Source: Anaerococcus pacaensis 9403502 (GTDB taxonomy: Bacteria > Bacillota > Clostridia > Tissierellales > Peptoniphilaceae). Taken from it: 64,000 bases of DNA. Location: contig HG326663.1 of NCBI GenBank assembly GCA_000308255.3, positions 555,826 through 619,825 of the forward strand. Direction: 5' to 3'. Within the stretch, counting starts at the first letter, position 1, and each line of letters begins with the position of its first letter. Under the pieces are notes generated by a model. That model did no database searches, was not told where the DNA came from, and was given only the letters and a program-made list of their open reading frames with translations. A program made the translations under genes and the position numbers. Positions 43,697 to 51,731 of the stretch are shown here, in pieces.

Positions 43697-45070
43697 TTAA
43701 CTTAAATTGCTATCTAGTGGTTCAATCTTTAGCCTTATCTCTCTTCTAAGTAACCATATACATAGCAAAGTATTTATCCCTTCTGCTATAAAGAATGCCC
43801 ACCATACATAGTTTAGGTTGCCTGTGAGGGATAGGAGGTAGAATATTGGGATTAGGATTATTACTTGTCTTAGGAATGATTGCATAATGGCTATTTTCCA
43901 GTTGCCTAGGGCTTGGAAGACTCCTCCTACTGCTATGATGGCAGGTATTGCTACAAAGTAGCTTAGGGATACTATACGCATCATTGGGATGCCTATTTGA
44001 ACCATTTGGTCGGTGGCGTTAAATAGACTTAGGAGCTGACCTGGGAAGGCCCAGATTATTATAATAGCGATAGATACTAGGATGAAGCTAGCTTTGGTAG
44101 CTAGGCTAATCGCATCTAGGATTCTTTCTTTTTTTCTGGCTCCGTAGTTGTAGGCTACTATGGTGGTGAGTGCATTTGATATGCCTATGACTGGTAAGAA
44201 GGCAAATGTTTGGAATTTGAACATTACCCCGTAGGCTGCTATAGCTGATTGGCCGAAGCCTTGGAGAATGGTGTTTAGGATAAATACTACAAAGCTTCCG
44301 ATACTTGACATGACAATTGATGGGAGCCCTATCCAAAATATGGCCTTGACCACTGATGGGTCGAATTCGAATCTGTCAGTTTGCATTTTAATCTCTTTAT
44401 TTTTCCTAAGGTTAAAGAAAAGTCCTATAAGGGCTCCACCGGCTTGTCCTATGACTGTAGCTATGGCCGCCCCACGCACTCCTAGTGCTGGCATGCCAAA
44501 GAGGCCAAAGATTAGGATTGGGTCTAAGAATAAGTTGATGAGGGCACCTGATATTTGGGTGATCATGGTGTAGTTGGTGAGGGATGTGGCTTGGAGTAGC
44601 TTTTCTCCTAGCATTTGAAAAAATAGGCCAAAGCTAAAGACCATGACTATCCATAGGTATTCTTCGGTGTATTGGGTGACTAGGGCTGATTGGCCTTGGC
44701 TTTCTGCAAAGGATCTGGCTATGATGCCTCCAATTACCGCAGCTACGATAGATGCAATTACAGATAACAAAATCCCGTGTCGGGCTACAGACCCTACTTT
44801 CACTTTGTCATTTTGTCCCAAAAATCTCGATAGCAGTGCAGATGAACCTACACTTATCCCTAGGCCAAAGGCTAGTAGGATATTTTGGACCGGAAAGGCA
44901 AGGGATACTGCCGCGAGGGCTTCTTCTGATAGACGAGATACAAAGATAGAGTCTACGATGTTATAAATAGCTTGAACTAGCATGGAGATTACCATCGGTA
45001 TGCTCATTTTGTAGAGCAGTTCACCAACAGGCATGGTCCCCATTTTATTTTCTTTGATGGCTTCTGTCAT
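43697..45070 (-). CDS. MATE-family efflux transporter
   Basis: A 457-residue protein with twelve helices and the MATE halves: PVGELLYKMSIPMVISMLVQ and YNIVDSIFVSRL at the start, PAIIAVGGVFQALGN and QSFLRQVIILIPIFYLLS in the C-terminal half. Exports cationic drugs or metabolites with sodium or proton. The downstream interval holds the type I locus. RBS AGAGGAATT. Confidence 0.9.
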   Translation of the reverse strand: MTEAIKENKMGTMPVGELLYKMSIPMVISMLVQAIYNIVDSIFVSRLSEEALAAVSLAFPVQNILLAFGLGISVGSSALLSRFLGQNDKVKVGSVARHGILLSVIASIVAAVIGGIIARSFAESQGQSALVTQYTEEYLWIVMVFSFGLFFQMLGEKLLQATSLTNYTMITQISGALINLFLDPILIFGLFGMPALGVRGAAIATVIGQAGGALIGLFFNLRKNKEIKMQTDRFEFDPSVVKAIFWIGLPSIVMSSIGSFVVFILNTILQGFGQSAIAAYGVMFKFQTFAFLPVIGISNALTTIVAYNYGARKKERILDAISLATKASFILVSIAIIIIWAFPGQLLSLFNATDQMVQIGIPMMRIVSLSYFVAIPAIIAVGGVFQALGNWKIAIMQSFLRQVIILIPIFYLLSLTGNLNYVWWAFFIAEGINTLLCIWLLRREIRLKIEPLDSNLS

Positions 45071-45123
45071 AATTCCTCTTTTCTATAAAAGTCGTATCCT
45101 TTTATTATATAAGAAATTTTAGA

Positions 45124-45156
45124 AAATAAAAGACCTCGGTTATTATCCGAGGTGAT
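45124..45156 (-). terminator. Terminator after thrS
   Basis: Minus-strand stem CACCTCGG/CCGAGGTC with a seven-base loop and a T-rich tail. Confidence 0.75.
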
Positions 45157-45159
45157 TTA

Positions 45160-47082
45160 TTAAAATACTGGGTTTACTGATTTGCTATCGCGCTCTTCTT
45201 TTAGGGATTCAATGAATTTTTCAACAGAAACTTCTGGAGTTTCTTCTCCATCTCTATTTCTAACTGTGAGTAGTTTTGATTCTTCTTCCTTTTCCCCTAC
45301 TACTAGCATGTAGTTGGCGCGAGCTAGTTGGGCTTGGCGAATTTTGTATCCTACCCCCTCGCTTCTTTCATCAACTTTTACCCTAAAACCAGCTTCTTTG
45401 ATTTCTTTTTCTAGTTTTTTAGCTGTATCAAGGAATTTATCGCTTACTGGGATGATTACGACTTGTTCTGGGTTTATCCATAGTGGGAAACGACCAGCAA
45501 AGTGTTCTGTAAGGACACCGATAAATCTTTCTACAGATCCAAGTAGGGCTCTGTGTAGCATAACTGGTCTTTGTTTTTCACCGTTTTCATCGATGTAGTT
45601 TAGGTCGAAGTTTAGTGGTAGTTGGAAGTCAAGTTGGATAGTACCACATTGCCATGTTCTACCAGCTGCATCTTCTAAGTGGAAGTCGATTTTTGGTCCG
45701 TAGAATGCCCCATCTCCTGGGTTTAGGATGTAGTCAATACCACGTTCTTCAAGGGCTTTTGCAAGAGCATCTTCTGCAAATTCCCAGTCTGATAGCTCAC
45801 CCATGTAGTTATCTGGTCTTGTTGATAGCTCGATGTTATATTTAAAACCAAATGTTGAGTATAAGTACTCAGCTAGGTCGATCATCTTGTATACTTCATC
45901 TTTGATTTGGCTAGGTAGGCAGTAGATGTGAGCATCGTCTTGGGTAAAAGTACGTACTCTAAATAATCCGTGTAGTGTACCTGATAGCTCATGTCTGTGT
46001 ACTTGACCAAATTCTGCCAGTCTAATTGGTAAGTCTCTGTATGAGTGTTGAGCTGATCCGTATGTTAGCACTGAACCTGGGCAGTTCATTGGGCGGATAG
46101 CATAGTCTGCATCATCGATTTTTGTGAAGTACATGTTTTCTTTGTAGTGGTCCCAGTGGCCTGATCTGTGCCATAGCTCTTCGTTCATGATAAGTGGTGT
46201 TTTGATTTCACCATAGCCACGTTCGTCTAGGACACCTCTCCACCAGTTTAGTAGCTCATTCATTACAATCATGCCGTTTGGATGGAAGAATGGGAAGCCT
46301 GGGCCTTCTTCGTGGAATGAGAATAGGTCCATTTCCTTGCCGATTTTTCTATGGTCTCGGCGTTCGATTTCTACTTGTAGTTCTTCCCAAGCTTCTAGGT
46401 CTTTGGCTTTTTCAAATGAGATGCCGTAGATTCTTTGAAGCATTTGCTTGTTTGAATCGCCTCTCCAATAAGCCCCTGCTATAGTTTTTAGCTTTACAGC
46501 CTTGATTTTCTTTGTAGATTCAAGGTGTGGGCCACGGCAGAGGTCTGTAAATACATCGCCCATTTTGTATAGGGTGATAAGTTCATCTGCTGGTAGGTCG
46601 TTTATGAGTTCGATTTTGTAATCTTGGCCCATATCTTCAAATAGTTTTAGGGCTTCATCGCGAGAGATTTCTATTCTTTCCATTTTGTGGTCAGCTTTGG
46701 CAATCTCTAGCATTTTCTTTTCGATTTTTTCTAAATCTTCTGGTACAAATCTGTGGTCTGTGTCCATGTCGTAATAGAAACCATCATCAATAGCTGGTCC
46801 TATAGCAAATTTGGTACCTGGCCATAGTTCCTGAATGGCAGCAGCCATTACGTGGCTAGATGTGTGCCAGAATATGTGTTTGCCTTCTGGGTCGTCAAAT
46901 TTAACTACGCGAAAATCGCTATCTTCATTGATTGGTTCAGCGTAGCCCTTTGTTTCATTGTTTACTACTGCGCCGAGTGCTGACCTATATAGGCCTTCTG
47001 AGATGTCTTTTGTAACATCTCCAACTGATACGCCAGCTTCGTATTCACGAACTGATCCGTCTGGTAGTGTGATTTTAATCAT
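45160..47082 (-). CDS. thrS: Threonyl-tRNA synthetase
   Basis: A 640-residue class II synthetase of full length: TGS domain (1-62), editing/SAD domain with HTSSHVMAAA, the catalytic core with FPFFHPNGM, MNCPGSVLTYGS, the zinc Cys and FYGPKIDFHLEDAAGR, and an anticodon-binding C-terminal domain (VIIPVSDKFLDTA). The leader carries a T-box, so it is induced when uncharged tRNA-Thr accumulates. Confidence 0.96.
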   Translation of the reverse strand: MIKITLPDGSVREYEAGVSVGDVTKDISEGLYRSALGAVVNNETKGYAEPINEDSDFRVVKFDDPEGKHIFWHTSSHVMAAAIQELWPGTKFAIGPAIDDGFYYDMDTDHRFVPEDLEKIEKKMLEIAKADHKMERIEISRDEALKLFEDMGQDYKIELINDLPADELITLYKMGDVFTDLCRGPHLESTKKIKAVKLKTIAGAYWRGDSNKQMLQRIYGISFEKAKDLEAWEELQVEIERRDHRKIGKEMDLFSFHEEGPGFPFFHPNGMIVMNELLNWWRGVLDERGYGEIKTPLIMNEELWHRSGHWDHYKENMYFTKIDDADYAIRPMNCPGSVLTYGSAQHSYRDLPIRLAEFGQVHRHELSGTLHGLFRVRTFTQDDAHIYCLPSQIKDEVYKMIDLAEYLYSTFGFKYNIELSTRPDNYMGELSDWEFAEDALAKALEERGIDYILNPGDGAFYGPKIDFHLEDAAGRTWQCGTIQLDFQLPLNFDLNYIDENGEKQRPVMLHRALLGSVERFIGVLTEHFAGRFPLWINPEQVVIIPVSDKFLDTAKKLEKEIKEAGFRVKVDERSEGVGYKIRQAQLARANYMLVVGEKEEESKLLTVRNRDGEETPEVSVEKFIESLKEERDSKSVNPVF

Positions 47083-47097
47083 TATTAACTCCTTTTC

Positions 47098-47330
47098 AAA
47101 TTAAAAAACCGCCCTATTATCGTTTCCGATAAAAGGACGGTAAATTGCCGTGGTTCCACCTAATTTTTGTGCTCATTTTAGTCTTAACGCGACTCACGTT
47201 TTAATTTCTTAAAAAACTCCGGGGTGGTCTTCAATGCATCTCCTACCTGGACTTCTCAGCTACCGTCCTTTTCTGTAAGCACTCAAAGCATCTACTTTCC
47301 CCATCAATGTCATGTATAAATTAAATGTAC
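47098..47330 (-). promoter_or_regulatory. T-box riboswitch of thrS
   Basis: The minus strand has the T-box sequence AGGTGGAACCACGG (47148-47161), a long stem I region and a terminator ACCGTCC...GGGCGGT with a T run (47102-47140). The GAAGACCACC segment contains ACC triplets that fit a threonine specifier. Uncharged tRNA-Thr would stabilise the antiterminator. Confidence 0.85.
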
Positions 47331-47382
47331 CACCTAAATATAAATAGTCAAATCTGGGTAAAATTTAAGTCAAGGAGGGAAC

Positions 47383-47769
47383 ATGCAAGTAGGTATAATT
47401 ATTACTGGCCACGGCCAGATAGCAAGTGGTATATTATCAGCGGTAGAGATGGTCACAGGCAAGACTGATAGGGCCTTTGCCATTGACTTTAACCAGGCTG
47501 ATAATTTCGAAGACCTAGATGATAAATTTCTTGAAAAATATAAACAATTAAATGCATACGATGAGATCCTCGTTCTATGTGACATCCTGGGTGGGACTCC
47601 TTTTAATAGAGCCTATATGAGCCTTAGTGAAAAGGCCAATGTCCACTTCATATCAGGGGTCAATTTTATAATGGCCTACCATGCTCTTAGACTCGATGCA
47701 GATAATATTGATAAGCTCATAGCAACCCTAATCGAAAAGACCAAAGATTATATCATTGAATATAAGTAA
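47383..47769 (+). CDS. PTS mannose-family EIIA component
   Basis: A 128-residue EIIA of the mannose (Man/Sor/Lev) PTS class. His10 in VGIIITGHGQIASG is the phosphorylation site, and LCDILGGTPFNRAYMSL is the conserved partner segment. RBS AAGGAGGG. It is followed by EIIB, but EIIC and EIID genes that normally come next are missing; two decayed insertion sequences take their place. Confidence 0.9.
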   Translation: MQVGIIITGHGQIASGILSAVEMVTGKTDRAFAIDFNQADNFEDLDDKFLEKYKQLNAYDEILVLCDILGGTPFNRAYMSLSEKANVHFISGVNFIMAYHALRLDADNIDKLIATLIEKTKDYIIEYK

Positions 47770-47842
47770 ATTGGTAGTAAAATACTTCAGTATTTAGAAA
47801 ATGTAGATGAAACTTAAAAAAAATATAGAGAAAGGAAATATT

Positions 47843-48319
47843 ATGGCAGGAACAGTATTACTAAGAATAGACGATAGATTATTACACGGACAAATCGGTC
47901 GCGCTTGGATGTCAGAAGTAGAAGCTGACATCATCGTAGTAGCAAACGATGAAGTAGCCGACCACGAAGACCAACAAAAGCTAATGGATCTTGTAACACC
48001 AATAGGTACTAAGACATATTTCATGTCAGTAGCTCAAACAGCAGCAGAACTCCCAGACCTAGAAGACGATAAAGATGCTATAATACTTGTAGAAAATCCA
48101 AGAGATGCTGTAAGACTAGTTGAAAATGGTATCGTAACTGATGTTATTAATATTGGTAACATGAGAAACACTGGTAGCAAAAAAGAAGTTAATGAAACAG
48201 TGTATGTAGATGATAAAGACATCGAATACTTAAGAGAACTAGAAGAATCTGGCCACAAACTAGACCTAAGAGCAGTACCATCTGATGAAGCAACCCCAGT
48301 TGAGAAAATTTTTAACTAA
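47843..48319 (+). CDS. PTS mannose-family EIIB component
   Basis: A 158-residue EIIB. The phosphorylated His15 lies in LLRIDDRLLHGQIGRAW, and VVANDEVADHEDQQKLM and INIGNMRNT are family segments. The ATG at 47843 follows GAAAGGAAATATT; the in-frame ATG at 47807 has no good site. Hexosamine or N-acetylgalactosamine-type sugars are typical. The gene ends 10 bases before the IS3 left end. Confidence 0.88.
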   Translation: MAGTVLLRIDDRLLHGQIGRAWMSEVEADIIVVANDEVADHEDQQKLMDLVTPIGTKTYFMSVAQTAAELPDLEDDKDAIILVENPRDAVRLVENGIVTDVINIGNMRNTGSKKEVNETVYVDDKDIEYLRELEESGHKLDLRAVPSDEATPVEKIFN

Positions 48320-48380
48320 GAATATAAACTGACCCCCAAAAGTTAGACCTAAAAACTAACTTCAGTAGGTCAGTTTTTGT

Positions 48381-48866
48381 ATGGCAAAATATAGTACAGA
48401 ATTTAAAATACGAGTGGTAAAAGAATATTTAGAATCAAGCATCTCATATAAATCTTTATCAGATAAGTTCGGTATACCAAATGAATGCGTGATTAAAAGA
48501 TGAGTAAACGCATACAAATCACAAGGATATGAAGGACTAAAGGTAAAAAGAGAAAATACAAAATATACTTTAGAATTTAAACTAAAAGTAGTAAACTTGT
48601 ATTTAACAGGAAAAATGTCCTATCAAAGCCTAGCTAACAATCTTAAAATGAATAATCCAACAATAATTACTCGATGGGTCAAAGAATATAGAGAAAATGG
48701 AATTGAAGGACTTAAACCCAAAAAGAGAGGAAGACCTTCAAAAATGACAAAAACTCCAAAGAAATCAAAAGATATTAATTTAGAATCATCAGCTAAGTTA
48801 ACCAATGAAGAAAATAAATCATTAAATAAAGCTCAATTAAAGGAAAAGATAAAGGAATTAAAGTAG
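48381..48866 (+). pseudogene. IS3 OrfA (double helix-turn-helix) with an in-frame stop
   Basis: A 160-codon frame encoding two HTH repeats (FKIRVVKEYLESSISYKSL and FKLKVVNLYLTGKMSYQSL). A TGA at the codon after VIKR replaces the expected tryptophan (the second copy has RWVKEYREN). The remainder stays open to a TAG at 48864. It cannot give full-length OrfA without readthrough. Confidence 0.75.
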
Positions 48867-49132
48867 AAAAACCATACACACAAATAACAACAGACACAAC
48901 AGAATTTAAATACCTAGAAAAAGACAAAAAAGGAAACTGTATAGATAACTCACTAATGGAAAACTTCTTTGGAATACTAAAACAAGAAATATATTACGGA
49001 AGAAAATTCTACTCATATTAGCAAGTAAAAAATACAATAGAAGAATATATTAAATACTACAATGAAGATAGAATAAAAGAGAAACTAGGCTACCTATCAC
49101 TAGTAAAATATAGAGAAAAAAGTGCAGTTTAA
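48863..49132 (+). pseudogene. IS3 OrfB integrase remnant
   Basis: Only the end of the DDE integrase remains: a short TTDTTEFKYL piece joined directly to NCIDNSLMENFFGILKQEIY and a terminal EEYIKYYNEDRIKEKLGYL. The first half and about 80 core residues are deleted, and a TAG interrupts at 49019-49021. Confidence 0.75.
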
Positions 49133-49167
49133 AAATTCTACGCCTAGGGGTAGGAATGGATAATAAA

Positions 49168-49200
49168 TACCAGAGTAAGTATGAAGCTCACTCTGGTATT
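49168..49200 (+). repeat. Hairpin between the IS3 and IS256 remnants
   Basis: AATACCAGAGT/ACTCTGGTATT, 11-base arms. No T run follows. Confidence 0.6.
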
Positions 49201-49208
49201 AGGTACAA

Positions 49209-50508
49209 GAGACTGTGTAAAATTTTGTGTATAGAACCTCCTGATTAGGGTAAAGAAAACTAATCAGGAGGAATTTTTATACCACGAAAAAGGCCAGAAA
49301 CAAGAGGAAGTAAAATAGCAAAAATGTTAATCGAAGAATATCACCCTCAAAATGCACAAGATATTCAACAAGCACTAAAAGAACTTCTAGGAGATACCAT
49401 GGAAGAACTTTTAAAAGCAGAATTAGACGAGCATTTAGACTATGAATACGGTAAAAAACCCTTATCATTAAATACAAGAAACGATTCAAGCAAAAAAAAC
49501 AGTAAGATCATCATACGGTAACATAGATTTAAACATACCATGAGATAGAGAAGAAACATTTGAACCACAAACATTAAAAAAATACGAAAAAGACATATCA
49601 AACATAAAGAATCAGATAATATCAATGTATGGAAAAGGCATACCCTCGCCTAATAATATCATCAACTCATTTCATTCTTTGGATATTATTGGCTGGGGCA
49701 GCCGCTGGGTAGGCGAAAATGAATCAAGCAAATATTGGCTCTTAGTACTAAACGGGCTAAAAGAAAGAGGATTAGAAGATGTATTAATCTTCTCAACAGA
49801 CAACCTACTAGGATTTAGCCAGGCTATAGAAACAGTATATCCAAAAGCAGAAATTCACCCAAAAAGCCTTGGGAAAATCATGTATAATTCACCAAATAAC
49901 AAACTCAACAAAATATGTATCATACAAAGACATCAAAGAGCTAATGAAAGACCTAAAAGCAGTATACAAAGCACCAACAGAAGACTTAGCCTTAACAAAT
50001 CTAGGAATCTTTGAAGAAAAATGGGGTAAAAATACCCAATGTGTGTAAGCTCTTGGAAAAACAACTGGGCTGAATTATCCACATACTTTAAATATCCAGA
50101 AGGAATAAGAAAACTAATATATACAACAAATACTATGGAAAACTTCAATAGGCAGCTAAGAAAAGTGACTAAAAACAAAACCATATTTCCAAATGACTAT
50201 GCTCTACAAAAAAGCCTGTACCTAGCAATGGTAGATGCCTAAAGCAAATGGACAAATAGAATACGTGGTTGGGATCAAATTTTATCCCAATTATCAATAT
50301 TTTTTGAAGGGAGGTTTTAACTAAGTTCAAAATTTAGTAGAAAATCAGCTGTAAATTTTCGTGAAAAATTGACAGTTTATTAAAGTTGTGTAAAATTAAG
50401 TAAAGCTCCATTCCTATAGGAATGGACAAACATTGATACATAAAAAATGTATCAACCCTTACCCTTTTATCAGGATTTAGGTTGATACACAAAATTATTT
50501 ACAGACCC
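49209..50508 (+). mobile_element. IS256-family element, decayed
   Basis: The left end GAGACTGTGTAAAATTTTGTGTA (49209-49231) matches the inverted ends seen at 50488-50508 and 50542-50562. The transposase between them is disrupted. The right boundary is uncertain because two right-end-like copies follow each other. Confidence 0.65.
49279..50320 (+). pseudogene. IS256-family transposase, multiply disrupted
   Basis: The expected start is ATA (49279-49281) rather than ATG, with GGAGGAATTTTT before it. The N-terminus (LGDTMEELLKAELDEHLDYEY), a middle piece (WVGENESSKYWLLVLNGLKE) and an end (TTNTMENFNRQLRKVTK) match IS256/Mutator transposases but lie in different frames. A TGA interrupts after IDLNIP and the central region is partly deleted. 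Dead. Confidence 0.78.
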
Positions 50509-50562
50509 ACCCTTACCTATTTATCAGGATTTAGGTTGATACACAAAGTTATTTACAGACCC
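50456..50562. repeat. Two tandem 53-bp copies of IS256-like right ends
   Basis: 50456-50508 and 50510-50562 are near-identical (two small differences) and each ends in TTATTTACAGACCC, the complement of an IS256-type terminal repeat. The second copy encodes the last residues of the TetR gene. Confidence 0.8.
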
Positions 50563-51135
50563 TTTTCTAGTTGCTAAACATTCCATAAGCATATCTTTAA
50601 TTATTTCTTTATAGTTAATAAAATTATCTAAAACTCCTAATTCTCCTCCTCCAAGTATTAACGAATTAGTAATATCTACAAAAACTTCAATATTTGCTGG
50701 TAGTAGCATTGTGTTCATGTCTATAATTATCGAATATAAACTATTTATGAACTCATTTTTAATTTTTGTATATAAGTGCCTTAATTTATCATCATTCTGC
50801 ACTTCTTTTAAAAATAAAGAATAAATATTTATGTAATCTTTATTGTTTAAAATATTATAAACAACAGTATCAGCAATAGCATCTTCAATAAAAAATTCAT
50901 TCGTCTTGAGATCATTCATAATCTTAATTTCTATATTAAAATTTTCATTTCTAATAATATCGGATAAAATTTCCGCTTTATTTTTGTAAATTTTTTCAAT
51001 CTCATAGATTGATATATTTGAATATTGACTTATATCCTCATAAGTCGAATCTATGTACCCTTTCTTTAAAAATACTTTCTTAGCTCCTAATTGTATTAGA
51101 GCTTTCTTCTCATCCTTTAATAATTTTCTTACCAT
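50524..51135 (-). CDS. TetR-family regulator with IS-derived C-terminus
   Basis: A 203-residue TetR-type protein paralogous to the regulator at 55231-55803 along its length (both have the MV(R/Q) start, LGAKKVFLKKGY/EGAKKAFISKGY, NKAEIL and the ITNSLILG/ITNSMILG segment). The recognition helix is changed (SIYEIEKIYKNK where the paralogue has SVGGIYHHYNNK). The final residues GSVNNFVYQPKS are encoded by an IS256 terminal repeat (50542-50562 and beyond), so the native end is lost. A Fur-like box lies 59 bases upstream. It may be a degenerating regulator. Confidence 0.7.
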   Translation of the reverse strand: MVRKLLKDEKKALIQLGAKKVFLKKGYIDSTYEDISQYSNISIYEIEKIYKNKAEILSDIIRNENFNIEIKIMNDLKTNEFFIEDAIADTVVYNILNNKDYINIYSLFLKEVQNDDKLRHLYTKIKNEFINSLYSIIIDMNTMLLPANIEVFVDITNSLILGGGELGVLDNFINYKEIIKDMLMECLATRKGSVNNFVYQPKS

Positions 51136-51193
51136 TTTTCTTCCTCTATAATTATTTTATTAAATTGAGTTAACACGTTACGTTTTTGTTATT

Positions 51194-51212
51194 GATATTG
51201 ATTATCATTATT
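51194..51212 (-). promoter_or_regulatory. Fur-box-like operator before TetR gene 1
   Basis: GATATTGATTATCATTATT, 16 of 19 positions as in the GATAATGATAATCATTATC consensus. Confidence 0.6.
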
Positions 51213-51731
51213 ATCTTAGGTTTAAGATACCCCTTTCATGGAAAAAATGCAATCTTACATAAATACAAGAAAAAGAAAAGAATGTTTAACAAAAAATTAT
51301 CAACATCTATCTACTTGGTTGATAAGTAACGTGATTGTAGATGTTCTGTATAAACTATAGATGGAAGCATAATAGCATACTATAGCAATAAACAATCTAA
51401 ATTCTCATGCAAATTTTACTGACGAATTTTTTAATACTTTTTATAAGGCACTTAATTAAAAAAACATATCTTATCCAAAATCTATATTAAGTATACAATT
51501 CTCTAAAATTTCAAAGCCTATATCCTTAGATATATGATAAGCACAAAAAATAAGGCAAAAATCGCTTATTAGATTTTTAACTGCGATAAGTTGACTTCCC
51601 TAGTTTAGTAAATACCCTCTTTACAGGTTGGTTTGTCCAGTAAAGAGGGTATTCTTTTGAAATGTAGTTACGAGTTTAAAGACACTGCAAGCCACTTCAT
51701 TAAAGCTTTTATATGTGAAAACAGTCTTACA
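51213..51731. other. Long non-coding interval with hairpins
   Basis: About 500 bases without a supported gene between TetR gene 1 and the ABC genes. It holds a hairpin (ACATCTA/TAGATGT around 51300-51345) and a strong stem AATACCCTCTTTAC/GTAAAGAGGGTATT (51611-51653), probably the terminator of the ABC unit. A 40-codon frame at 51239 has no ribosome binding site and looks like a remnant. Confidence 0.5.

Larger units (their letters stand above)
48330..49132 (+). mobile_element. IS3-family element, decayed
   Basis: The left terminal repeat begins TGACCCCCAAAAGTTAGAC (48330-48348), typical of IS150-type IS3 elements. OrfA and OrfB remnants follow, with stops and deletion. No matching right end is found before the IS256 element. 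Confidence 0.75.

Noticed and set aside
47128..47330. Possible small RNA gene upstream of thrS
   Set aside because: Explained by the T-box leader with its conserved AGGTGGAACCACGG and terminator.
47807..47842. Upstream start for EIIB
   Set aside because: No ribosome binding site; the ATG at 47843 has GAAAGGAAA and gives the normal family N-terminus with His15.
50456..50562. Direct repeats that might be a CRISPR start
   Set aside because: Only two units, separated by one base, no spacers, and they match IS256-type terminal repeats.
51239..51361. 40-codon ORF MEKMQSYINTRKRK...
   Set aside because: No ribosome binding site, no hydrophobic or known motif, and in a decayed region; treated as remnant.
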